Shown: piece after piece, positions 1 to 6,044 of the stretch
How positions within the stretch are numbered: position 1 is the first letter of the stretch
Layout of the letters: the number at the start of each line of letters is the position of its first letter
NCBI GenBank assembly: GCA_019683665.1
Contig: JADGIB010000146.1
Coordinates: forward strand, 1 to 8,663
Length of the DNA stretch: 8,663 bases
Direction: 5' to 3'
From: Solirubrobacteraceae bacterium
GTDB taxonomy: Bacteria > Actinomycetota > Thermoleophilia > Solirubrobacterales > Solirubrobacteraceae
Program-made: the position numbers and the translations under genes
The notes under the pieces: model-generated
What the model saw: only the letters and a program-made list of their open reading frames with translations
Databases searched by the model: none
What the model was told of the DNA's origin: nothing

Positions 1-3
1 TCC

Positions 4-31
4 TTGGCGTGGGCGGGTTTTTGTTTATAGC
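4..31 (+). promoter_or_regulatory. Possible weak promoter in AT-rich patch at left edge
   Basis: A short AT-rich island stands out from GC-rich surroundings. TTGGCG (4-9) and TATAGC (26-31) are 16 bp apart and resemble -35 and -10 boxes with 4 of 6 matches each. If real, it would place a start site about 25 nt before GTG65 of the peptidase gene. However, the peptidase frame is open through this patch, so it could equally be coding DNA. Weak evidence. Confidence 0.2.
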
Positions 32-64
32 ACCCCGGCCCCCGGGGGGCGGGGTCGCCCGCCG

Positions 65-1372
65 GTGACCCCGGACCCGCTCGCGGCGCTCCAGTGGGAC
101 ATGGCGATGATCGGGGCGACCGCCGACGGCGCCTACGCCGTCGCCCAGGGCAGCCACGACGTCCGCGTCGGGATCATCGACACCGGCATCGACGGCGCGC
201 ACCCGGACATCGCGCCGAACTTGGACGCGGGCCTGAGCCGCAACCTCACCGTCGACGACCCGACGGTCGACGGGCCGTGCGAGAGCGACCCGGACGGCTC
301 CTGCGAGGACCCGGCCGACGTCGACGAGGACGGCCACGGCACGCACGTGGCCGGCACGGTCGCCGCCGCGCTCAACGGGCAGGGGACCGCCGGCGTCGCG
401 CCCGGCGTGAGCCTCGTCAACCTCCGCGCCGGCCAGGACTCCGGGTACTTCTTCCTGGGGCCGGTCCTCGACGCGCTGACGTACGCGGGCGACCACGGCA
501 TCGACGTCGTGAACATGTCCTTCTACGTCGACCCGTGGCTGTTCAACTGCGCGGCCAACCCGGCGGACTCGCCGGCCGAGCAGCGCGAGCAGCGGCTCGT
601 CGTCGCGGCGACGCAGCGGGCGATCGCCTACGCGCGCGAGCGCGGCGTCACGACGATCGCCGCCGAGGGCAACGGCCACACCGACCTCGGCCGCCCGACG
701 TTCGACGACTCGAGCCCGGACTACCCGGACGTCGACACGTCGCCGCGGGAGCGCACGATCGACAACTCGTGCGTCTCGATGCCGACCGAGGCCGACGGCG
801 TCATCGGCGTCACCGCGGTCGGGCCGAGCGGCCGCAAGGCCTTCTACTCCGACTACGGGGTCGAGCAGGCCGACGTCGCGGCGCCCGGCGGGGACCTGCG
901 CGACTTCCCGGGCACCGACCGCTACGGGACGCCGGGCAACCTCATCCTCGCGCCGTACCCGGAGTCGGTCGGCCGCGCGAACGGCGACATCGACGAGCGC
1001 GGCGAGCCGACGACGGACTTCGTCGTCAGGGACTGCTCGGCCGGGCCGTGCGCGTACTACCAGTACCTGCAGGGCACGTCGATGGCCGCGCCCCACGCGG
1101 TCGGGGTGGCGGCGCTCATCGTGGCGCGCCACGGCCGCCACGACCCGCAGCACGGGGGCGTGCGCGCCGACCCGGACCTCGTCGAGCAGGTGCTGAAGCG
1201 GACGGCGACGGACACGCCGTGCCCGGCGCAGAACCCGTTCGCCTATCCCGACCTGCCCGACGAGTACACGGCCCCGTGCGAGGGCGGGCGCTCGTTCAAC
1301 GGGTTCTTCGGCGAGGGGATCGTGGACGCCGCGGCGGCGGTCGGCCGCCCCGGCCCGCGGCCTCACCGGTAG
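65..1372 (+). CDS. S8 subtilisin-like serine peptidase, N-terminus uncertain
   Basis: Predicted serine endopeptidase of the subtilase (S8) family. Reading from the GTG at 65 (435 residues), the catalytic triad is Asp39 (IIDTGID), His91 (GHGTHVAG) and Ser339 (GTSMAAPH); Asn203 in AEGNG is the oxyanion-hole position. Eight cysteines (72, 80, 162, 236, 324, 329, 386, 405) and many Asp residues suggest a disulfide-bonded exported enzyme. The catalytic domain starts almost at once (DPLAALQWDM matches the usual start of a mature subtilase), so no signal peptide or I9-type propeptide is visible. The frame is open from position 2, so the true start may lie left of the window and GTG65 is only the first in-window candidate; it has no clear ribosome binding site. 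No C-terminal P or PPC domain is present. The last 10 bases overlap the convergent regulator gene. Family assignment is secure; the 5' end is not. Confidence 0.9.
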   Translation: MTPDPLAALQWDMAMIGATADGAYAVAQGSHDVRVGIIDTGIDGAHPDIAPNLDAGLSRNLTVDDPTVDGPCESDPDGSCEDPADVDEDGHGTHVAGTVAAALNGQGTAGVAPGVSLVNLRAGQDSGYFFLGPVLDALTYAGDHGIDVVNMSFYVDPWLFNCAANPADSPAEQREQRLVVAATQRAIAYARERGVTTIAAEGNGHTDLGRPTFDDSSPDYPDVDTSPRERTIDNSCVSMPTEADGVIGVTAVGPSGRKAFYSDYGVEQADVAAPGGDLRDFPGTDRYGTPGNLILAPYPESVGRANGDIDERGEPTTDFVVRDCSAGPCAYYQYLQGTSMAAPHAVGVAALIVARHGRHDPQHGGVRADPDLVEQVLKRTATDTPCPAQNPFAYPDLPDEYTAPCEGGRSFNGFFGEGIVDAAAAVGRPGPRPHR

Positions 1373-2208
1373 GCGACGGGAGCCGGCTCGTCCGGCGCGG
1401 CCACGGCGCTCAGCAGCTCGAGCGCCGTCCGCGCCGGGCGGTCGGCGGGCGTGTAGACGACGAGGTGCTGCCCGGGGTCGGGCAGCGCGAGCGTCTCGTA
1501 CTCGAGCGTCAGCTCGCCGACGAGCGGGTGGGCCATCCGCTTGCGCCCGAACGTCTTTCGGCGCACCGGATGGGCGGCCCACAGGCGGCGGAAGTCCTCG
1601 CTGCGCAGCGACAGCTCGCCGACGAGCTCGCACAGGTCGGCGTCGTCGCCGAGCTCCCCGGAGGTGAGGCGCAGCCAGCCGACGGCCTCGGCGGCGACCT
1701 GCTCCCAGTCGGGGAACAGCTCGCGGGCGCCCTCGTCGAGGAAGATGAGCCGCAGCGTGTTCGAGCCCGCGCGGTGGCCGAGCAGCGCCCCGGCGAGCGC
1801 GTTGTGGGCGAGCACGTCCATGTGGCGCCCGAGGACGAACGCGGGCACGTCGTCGAGCGTCTCCAGCAGGCGCCGGACGCCGGGCCGCACCCGCTGCGGC
1901 GCGGGCCGCCGCAGCGGGCGCCGGCTCCCTGCCGCGCGCCCGAGCGCGTGGAGGTGCGCCCGCTCGGCCTCGTCGAGCCCGAGGGCGCGGGCGAGCGCGT
2001 CGAGGACCGCCTCGGACGGGCGCACGTCGCGGCCCTGCTCCAGGCGGACGTAGTAGTCGACGCTGACGCCGGCGAGCTGGGCCAGCTCCTCGCGGCGCAG
2101 CCCGGGCACGCGGCGGCGCCCGTACGACGAAAGGCCGACGTCCTCGGGCCGCAGCCGGTCGCGGCGGGTCCGCAGGAAGTGGCCGAGCTCGGACAGCGGC
2201 GTCCCCAT
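1363..2208 (-). CDS. XRE-family regulator with MmyB-like ligand-binding domain
   Basis: Predicted DNA-binding transcription factor of 281 residues, the usual length for this family. The N-terminal XRE helix-turn-helix spans about residues 9-77 and contains the family signature LRREELAQLAGVSVDYYVRL followed by EQGRDVRPS. The rest (about 105-275) is an MmyB-like, PAS-related ligand-binding domain, recognised by VPAFVLGRHMDVLAHN, LFPDWE, the GELS...FRRLW stretch and HPLVGELTLEYE. A studied member of this family binds a fatty acid, and several family members are linked to antibiotic or lipid metabolism; the ligand here is unknown. ATG at 2208 fits the family N-terminus (MGTPLSELGHFLR); no clear Shine-Dalgarno precedes it, and an in-frame GTG lies six codons upstream. 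The gene is divergent from the dehydrogenase at 2311 and probably regulates it and itself, an arrangement often seen for this family. Its 3' end overlaps the peptidase gene by 10 bp tail to tail. Confidence 0.93.
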   Translation of the reverse strand: MGTPLSELGHFLRTRRDRLRPEDVGLSSYGRRRVPGLRREELAQLAGVSVDYYVRLEQGRDVRPSEAVLDALARALGLDEAERAHLHALGRAAGSRRPLRRPAPQRVRPGVRRLLETLDDVPAFVLGRHMDVLAHNALAGALLGHRAGSNTLRLIFLDEGARELFPDWEQVAAEAVGWLRLTSGELGDDADLCELVGELSLRSEDFRRLWAAHPVRRKTFGRKRMAHPLVGELTLEYETLALPDPGQHLVVYTPADRPARTALELLSAVAAPDEPAPVAYR

Positions 2209-2239
2209 GGCGACAGTGTGGCGCACCGCGGCCCGGCGA

Positions 2240-2262
2240 TCCTGGCCCTGCGAGAACCAGGA
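2240..2262. promoter_or_regulatory. Perfect inverted repeat in divergent promoter region
   Basis: The 102-bp gap between the minus-strand regulator and the plus-strand dehydrogenase (2209-2310) must carry both promoters. It holds a perfect 6-bp inverted repeat, TCCTGG (2240-2245) and CCAGGA (2257-2262), separated by 11 bp. Placement about midway between two divergent starts fits an operator for the MmyB-type regulator. No convincing -35/-10 pair was found. A 6-bp repeat can arise by chance in GC-rich DNA of this length, so this is a candidate only. Confidence 0.35.
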
Positions 2263-2310
2263 ACGGCGGGGCTCTGGCTGGCGGGCCGCGGCGGCGGGAG
2301 CCTGGCGCCC

Positions 2311-3066
2311 ATGGACACGCTGAACGCCCTCGACGGCCGCGTCGCCGTCGTCACCGGCGCCTCCTCGGGGATCGGCGCCGCCACCGCCCGCCGGCTCGCC
2401 GCCCGCGGGGCCGCCGTCGCGCTGCTCGCCCGCCGCGCCGACCGCCTCGAGGCGCTCGCCGCCGAGCTCGGGGACCGCGCGCTTCCCGTCGCCGCCGACG
2501 CGACCGACCCGGACGCGCTCGACGCGGCCGCCGCGACGGTCGCCGGGCGCCTCGGGCCCGCCGACCTCGTCGTCGCCAACGCCGGGGTGATGCTGCCCGC
2601 GCCGTTCGAGGAGGGCCGCCGCGACGAGTGGCGGCGGATGGTCGACCTCAACGTCATGGGCGTCCTCGACACGCTGCGCGCGTTCCTGCCCGGCGTCCTG
2701 GCCGCCGCCGACGCCGACCGCCCGGCCGACCTCGTCGTCGTCTCGTCGCTGGCGGCGCGCACGACGTTCACCGGCTACGCGGTCTACTGCGCGACGAAGG
2801 CGGCGGTGACGCACCTGGCCGCCGGGCTGCGGGCCGAGCTCGGCGCGCGCGGGGTGCGGGTGACGAACGTCGAGCCCGGCCTGATCGACCCCGAGCTGGC
2901 CGACCACATCGGCCACGACGGCGAGCGCGAGGCGCTGGCCGCCTGGCGGGAGACGATCGGCCCGCTCGTCGCCGACGACGTCGCGGCGGCGATCGCCGAC
3001 GTCGCCGCCCGGCCGGCCCACGTCCATCTGGGCGACCTGCTCATCCAGCCGACCCGTCAGGCTTAG
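2311..3066 (+). CDS. Classical short-chain dehydrogenase/reductase (NADP type)
   Basis: Predicted soluble NADP(H)-dependent oxidoreductase of 251 residues, normal for classical SDR enzymes. It has the Rossmann nucleotide-binding motif TGASSGIG (15-22), NAG (90-92), the structural Asn114 (DLNVMG), catalytic Ser146, and the active-site pair Tyr159 and Lys163 (YCATK). Arginines 41-42 after the second beta strand (LLARRADRL) favour NADP over NAD. The conserved Pro-Gly after strand six reads EPG (188-190). The substrate cannot be read from sequence. ATG at 2311 is preceded by GGGAG about 10 nt upstream. It is divergent from the MmyB-type regulator, its likely controller. The aldo/keto reductase starts 4 bp after its stop, so the two reductases are probably co-transcribed. 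Confidence 0.93.
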   Translation: MDTLNALDGRVAVVTGASSGIGAATARRLAARGAAVALLARRADRLEALAAELGDRALPVAADATDPDALDAAAATVAGRLGPADLVVANAGVMLPAPFEEGRRDEWRRMVDLNVMGVLDTLRAFLPGVLAAADADRPADLVVVSSLAARTTFTGYAVYCATKAAVTHLAAGLRAELGARGVRVTNVEPGLIDPELADHIGHDGEREALAAWRETIGPLVADDVAAAIADVAARPAHVHLGDLLIQPTRQA

Positions 3067-3070
3067 GGGC

Positions 3071-4048
3071 ATGACCAGCGCGCTCCCCGTCCGCCGCCTC
3101 GGCAACAGCGACATCCGCGTCGGCGCCATCGGCCTCGGCTGCATGGGCATGAGCTGGGCCTACGCCCCCGAGGACCGCGACGACGACCGCTCGATCGCGG
3201 TCATCCACCGGGCGCTCGAGCTCGGCGTGACGCTCATCGACACCGCCGACGTCTACGGGCCGTTCACGAACGAGGAGCTCGTGGGGCGCGCGCTGGCCGG
3301 CCGCCGCGACGAGGTCGTGCTCGCGACGAAGTGCGGGCTGGTCGCCGAGCGTCCTGCGCCCGGGCAGCCGTTCGCGATGCGCCGCAACGGGCGGCCCGAG
3401 CACGTGCGGGCGGCGCTCGAGGCGTCGCTGCGGCGGCTGGGGACCGACCACGTCGACCTGTGCTACCTGCACCGGGTCGACCCGGACGTCCCGGTCGAGG
3501 AGACGTGGGGCGCGATGGCCGAGCACGTCGCCGCCGGCCGGGCGCGGGCGATCGCGATGTCGGAGGCGACGGTCGACGAGCTCGCCCGCGCCCACGCGGT
3601 CCACCCGGTCGCCGCCGTCCAGAGCGAGCTGTCGCTGTGGACGCGCGACCCGCTCGACGACGTCCTGCCGTGGTGCGAGGCCAACGACGTCGCGTTCGTC
3701 CCGTTCGCCCCGCTCGGCCGCGGGTTCCTCACCGGCGCCCAGACCGGCGCGACGTACTCGCCCGGCGACTTCCGCGCCCACAACCCGCGCTTCACCCCGG
3801 AGGCGCGCGCGGCCAACCAGGCGATCGTCGACCGCGTCGCCGCGATCGCGGCCGGCCACGGCGCGACGCCGGCGCAGGTCGCCCTCGCCTGGGTGCTCTC
3901 GCGCGGCGAGCAGGTCGTCCCGATCCCGGGCACGCGCCGCATCGCCTACCTCGAGGAGAACGTCGCCGCCGCCGGCCTCGCGCTCAGCGAGAACGACCTC
4001 CGGGCCCTCGACGCCCTCCCGCCCGCGGTCGGCGCCCGCTACGCCTGA
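3071..4048 (+). CDS. Aldo/keto reductase
   Basis: Predicted NADPH-dependent carbonyl reductase with a (beta/alpha)8 barrel; 325 residues, full length for the family. The N-terminus (VRRLGNSDIRVGAIGLGCMG) fits the YakC/IolS-like group of bacterial aldo/keto reductases. The catalytic tetrad is visible: Asp57 (LIDTAD), Tyr62 (VYGPFTNEE), Lys87 (LATKCG) and His134 (CYLHRVD). The cofactor-binding end is conserved as VPIPGTRR followed by YLEENVAAAG. The substrate is unknown; related enzymes reduce aldehydes, sugars or pyridoxal. It starts 4 bp after the dehydrogenase stop; the GGGG run overlapping that stop is too close to the ATG to be an ideal ribosome binding site, so translational coupling is likely. 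A strong hairpin 22 bp after its stop probably ends the transcript. Confidence 0.94.
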   Translation: MTSALPVRRLGNSDIRVGAIGLGCMGMSWAYAPEDRDDDRSIAVIHRALELGVTLIDTADVYGPFTNEELVGRALAGRRDEVVLATKCGLVAERPAPGQPFAMRRNGRPEHVRAALEASLRRLGTDHVDLCYLHRVDPDVPVEETWGAMAEHVAAGRARAIAMSEATVDELARAHAVHPVAAVQSELSLWTRDPLDDVLPWCEANDVAFVPFAPLGRGFLTGAQTGATYSPGDFRAHNPRFTPEARAANQAIVDRVAAIAAGHGATPAQVALAWVLSRGEQVVPIPGTRRIAYLEENVAAAGLALSENDLRALDALPPAVGARYA

Positions 4049-4070
4049 CCGCGCGTCACGTCCCGGTCAG

Positions 4071-4125
4071 CCGGGGGTGATCGACTTCGCGCTCGTATGG
4101 CGAGACATAGGTCGACCACCCCCGG
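4071..4125. terminator. Long nested hairpin, likely bidirectional terminator
   Basis: A 15-bp inverted repeat (left arm 4071-4085, right arm 4111-4125) has a single mismatch at 4080/4116, which becomes a G-U pair in the minus-strand RNA. Inside it is a symmetric 6 x 6 internal loop (4086-4091 and 4105-4110), then a 4-bp stem CTCG/CGAG (4092-4095 and 4101-4104) closing a 5-nt loop. It lies between two convergent genes: 22 bp after the aldo/keto reductase stop and 2 bp after the stop of the minus-strand small ORF. There is no T-run on either side, as is common for terminators in high-GC actinobacteria. A protein-binding palindrome or mobile repeat is the alternative. Confidence 0.65.
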
Positions 4126-4127
4126 GC

Positions 4128-4292
4128 CTAGGGCACGTCGCGCGGGCGGTCGTGCTCGCCGGGCGGGGCGTCGCTGTGCTGGTCGGTGTCGCCCAGCGGC
4201 GTGTCGTCGTCCTCGGACGGCAGCGGCGGCGGGGTGTCGGCGTTCGCGTTGTCGCCGCCCTCGGCGCCGACGTCGTCGGGATCTGGGGTCAT
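4128..4292 (-). CDS. Small acidic hypothetical protein (54 aa)
   Basis: Unrecognised small protein, 54 residues, starting MTPDPDDVGAEGGDNANADT. It is strongly acidic and Pro/Asp-rich, with no hydrophobic segment, so it is probably cytosolic and largely disordered. Support for it being real: 52 of 54 codons end in G or C, the stop abuts the long hairpin at 4071-4125 as expected for a terminator, and it fills a gap otherwise without a gene. ATG at 4292 has a GGGG run about 7 nt upstream as a weak ribosome binding site. It is divergent from the glutamine-synthetase-like gene, with 79 bp between the starts. The overlapping plus-strand frame is also open but has an implausible Ser/Gly composition. 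No function can be assigned. Confidence 0.55.
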   Translation of the reverse strand: MTPDPDDVGAEGGDNANADTPPPLPSEDDDTPLGDTDQHSDAPPGEHDRPRDVP

Positions 4293-4334
4293 GACGGCCC
4301 CGGTACCCGCTCGGGCGCTGCGGCGAACCGCGAC

Positions 4335-4363
4335 TGGACGAAAAGGTTCGATCTCACTACCTT
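4335..4363 (+). promoter_or_regulatory. Candidate promoter of the catabolic cluster, possibly leaderless
   Basis: TGGACG (4335-4340) and TACCTT (4358-4363) are 17 bp apart and match the -35 and -10 consensus at 4 of 6 and about 3 of 6 positions. Transcription from it would begin around 4370-4372, at or next to the ATG at 4372, so the mRNA would have no leader. This fits the absence of a Shine-Dalgarno sequence before that ATG. Leaderless mRNAs are common in actinobacteria. The boxes overlap the candidate operator. Confidence 0.4.
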
Positions 4364-4364
4364 T
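4342..4364. promoter_or_regulatory. Candidate GntR operator, copy 1
   Basis: Perfect inverted repeat AAAGGT (4342-4347) and ACCTTT (4359-4364) with an 11-bp spacer. The site is matched at 17 of 23 positions by a second copy at 5974-5996 upstream of the aldehyde dehydrogenase gene, and these are the two main AT-richer patches inside the cluster. The spacing fits a dimeric helix-turn-helix protein, most simply the GntR regulator encoded between the two sites. It overlaps the proposed -10 box of the downstream gene, which would make bound protein a repressor. Confidence 0.6.
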
Positions 4365-4371
4365 CTCGCGC

Positions 4372-5226
4372 ATGGAGCTGCAGGAGCTGCGGGCCGCGGT
4401 CGAGGCCGGCGCCGTCGACACCGTGCTGCTGGCGATCACCGACATGCAGGGGCGCCTGCAGGGCAAGCGCCTGCACGCCCGCCACTTCCTCGACGAGGTC
4501 GTCGAGCACGGCGCCGAGGGCTGCACCTACCTCCTCGCCGTCGACGTCGACATGGCGACGGTCGACGGCTACGCGATGGCCTCCTGGGAGCGCGGCTACG
4601 GCGACTTCGTCGTGCGCCCCGACCTGTCGACGCTGCGCCCGGTGCCGTGGCACGAGGGGACGGCGATGTGCCTGGCCGACGTCGTCTGGCACGACGGCAG
4701 CCCGGTCGCCGCCTCGCCCCGCCAGATCCTGCGCCGCCAGCTCGAGCGCCTGGCCGAGCGCGGCTGGACCGCCCACGCGGGCACCGAGCTCGAGTTCATC
4801 GTCTTCCGCGACAGCTACGACGGGTCCTTCGCCCCGACCGCGGTCGCCTGGGGGCACGACAACCGCACGTGCGCGCTGCGCGTCGTCGGCCACGGGCCGT
4901 CGCTGCGCTTCGAGAACCGCGTCGGCGGCGCCGACCTCAACCCGTACCTCGCGCTGAGCGCGATCATCGCCGCCGGCCTGCACGGCGTCGACGCCGGCCT
5001 CGCGCTCGAGCCGCCGCTCGAGGGCGACGCCTACCGGTCGGACCGGCCGCGCGTGCCGACGACGCTGCGCGAGGCCCGCGACCTGTTCGCGCGCAGCGCG
5101 GTCGCCCGCGAGGCGTTCGGCGACGAGGTCGTCGAGCACTACCTCAACGCCGCCCGGGTCGAGATCGACGCCTACGACGCGGCCGTGACCGACTGGGAGC
5201 GCGTGCGAGGATTCGAGCGGCTGTGA
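4372..5226 (+). CDS. Glutamine synthetase family protein with internal in-frame deletion
   Basis: Homologue of the gamma-glutamylamine ligase branch of glutamine synthetases (ATP-dependent joining of glutamate to an amine), but only 284 residues against about 450 for the family. Residues 1-149 carry the normal N-terminal beta-grasp domain (TDMQGRLQGKR, 24-33) and the start of the catalytic domain with the metal-binding glutamates of GTELEFIVF (137-145). At residue 150 the chain jumps from FRDSYD directly to GSFAPTAVAWGHDNR, which is normally about 165 residues further on. The missing part should hold the other metal-binding glutamates, the conserved histidine and much of the ATP site, so the product should be inactive. 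The rest (LRFENRVGGADLNPYLA, about 178-194) is well conserved to the end. ATG 4372 fits the family start. The stop overlaps the regulator start as GTGA, so translation is coupled. A deletion pseudogene or an assembly join are both possible. Confidence 0.85.
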   Translation: MELQELRAAVEAGAVDTVLLAITDMQGRLQGKRLHARHFLDEVVEHGAEGCTYLLAVDVDMATVDGYAMASWERGYGDFVVRPDLSTLRPVPWHEGTAMCLADVVWHDGSPVAASPRQILRRQLERLAERGWTAHAGTELEFIVFRDSYDGSFAPTAVAWGHDNRTCALRVVGHGPSLRFENRVGGADLNPYLALSAIIAAGLHGVDAGLALEPPLEGDAYRSDRPRVPTTLREARDLFARSAVAREAFGDEVVEHYLNAARVEIDAYDAAVTDWERVRGFERL

Positions 5227-5933
5227 CCGACGCCGCCGAGGACGCGATCTTCGCCCCGGTCCGCTCGCAGACGGCCTTCGAGGAGACCGTCGAGCGGCTC
5301 GGCACCGCGATCAAGCTCGGGCTCCTGGCCCCGGGCACGCGGCTGCCGCCCGAGCGCGAGCTGTGCGCGATGCTCGGGATCGCCCGCTCGACGCTGCGCC
5401 AGGCGCTCACCGCGCTCGCCCAGAGCGGCCACCTGCGCGCGACGCGCGGGCGCGGCGGCGGGACGTTCGTCGCCGACCCGCCCCCGCCGGCGCAGCCGCC
5501 GTCGCCGGAGGCGCTCGCCGGCTGGCGCGAGGTGTGCGACTGGCGCCTGGCCGTCGAGCTCGGGGTCGCCGCCCTCGCCGCGCAGCGCGCCGAGCCCGCC
5601 GACGTCGCGGCGCTCGCGGCGATCGTCGACGAGCTCGACGGGCTGCTGGAGGACTTCCCCGCCTACCGGCAGGCGGACGTCCGCTTCCACGTCGTCCTGG
5701 CCGAGGCGACGCGCAGCCCGCGGCTCGTCGCGGCCACGACCGAGGCGCAGGGCCGGATGACCGACCTCATCTCCTACATCCCCCACCCGCCCGAGGTGCT
5801 CGACTGGTCCAACGCCCAGCACCGCCGGCTCGTCGACGCGCTGCGCGCCCGCGACGGCGAGGCCGCCGTGCGCGTCATGAGCGAGCACCTGCGCGGCACC
5901 GAGCACGTCCTCGCCGGCCTGCTGCCGGTCTGA
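5223..5933 (+). CDS. GntR-family regulator, FadR (FCD) subfamily
   Basis: Predicted dimeric transcriptional regulator of 236 residues, normal for the FadR subfamily. The winged helix-turn-helix spans about 15-84 (LPPERELCAMLGIARSTLRQ, then ALTALAQSGHLRATRGRGGGTFV). The C-terminal all-helical FCD effector domain spans about 98-230. Its likely metal-binding set is present: Asp152 and His156 (ADVRFH), His200 (NAQH) and His222 (SEHLRG). FCD regulators usually bind organic acids or pathway intermediates and release DNA; the ligand here may be an intermediate of the neighbouring amine pathway, but this is inference. GTG at 5223 overlaps the upstream TGA (GTGA), giving coupled translation. It sits between two copies of a 23-bp inverted repeat (4342-4364 and 5974-5996), its probable operators. 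It appears intact, unlike the enzyme genes on either side. Confidence 0.93.
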   Translation: MTDAAEDAIFAPVRSQTAFEETVERLGTAIKLGLLAPGTRLPPERELCAMLGIARSTLRQALTALAQSGHLRATRGRGGGTFVADPPPPAQPPSPEALAGWREVCDWRLAVELGVAALAAQRAEPADVAALAAIVDELDGLLEDFPAYRQADVRFHVVLAEATRSPRLVAATTEAQGRMTDLISYIPHPPEVLDWSNAQHRRLVDALRARDGEAAVRVMSEHLRGTEHVLAGLLPV

Positions 5934-5939
5934 GCTTGC

Positions 5940-5954
5940 GCCGGCCCAGCCGGT
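5940..5954 (+). terminator. Small hairpin after the regulator gene
   Basis: CCGGC (5941-5945), loop CCA, GCCGG (5949-5953), extendable by one G-U pair in RNA, begins 7 nt after the GntR stop. There is no T-run. It could be a weak terminator or pause site separating the upstream gene pair from the dehydrogenase pair, which has its own operator-like site downstream. Short GC-rich stems are common here, so confidence is low. Confidence 0.25.
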
Positions 5955-5973
5955 CCCGTACCCTGCCGCGCCA

Positions 5974-5996
5974 TAAGGATCAGTATCAATACCTTT
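5974..5996. promoter_or_regulatory. Candidate GntR operator, copy 2
   Basis: TAAGGA (5974-5979) and ACCTTT (5991-5996) with an 11-bp spacer: the second copy of the site at 4342-4364, identical at 17 of 23 positions, including TCA/TACCTTT in the right half. It lies in the 111-bp gap between the regulator and aldehyde dehydrogenase genes, ending 48 bp before the ATG at 6045. TACCTT (5990-5995) could again act as a -10 box, though no good -35 box lies 17 bp upstream. It suggests the two dehydrogenase genes have their own promoter under the same regulator. Confidence 0.6.
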
Positions 5997-6044
5997 GAGC
6001 TTCCGCCGGAGCGCAGGCCGGCGGCCGGACCGCAGGCGGGTGCC

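Noticed and set aside
1..64. GC-rich stem (33-54) next to a T-rich run as an intrinsic terminator
   Set aside because: The T-run precedes the stem on the plus strand and would precede neither stem in the correct order on the minus strand, so the polarity is wrong for both.
94..3066. Very long open frame on the plus strand (990 codons) over the peptidase and regulator genes
   Set aside because: Most of it is Arg/Gly/Pro-rich out-of-frame translation, as expected in very GC-rich DNA; only its last part, from 2311, is a real gene.
4340..4365. GGTTCGATC resembling a tRNA T-arm
   Set aside because: No acceptor, D or anticodon stem can be built around it, and the sequence is better explained as one copy of the repeated operator-like site.
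4077..5933. Long plus-strand open frame that appears to fuse a basic protein to the GntR regulator
   Set aside because: The part before 5223 is the wrong frame of the glutamine-synthetase-like gene; the regulator has its own GTG start overlapping the upstream stop.
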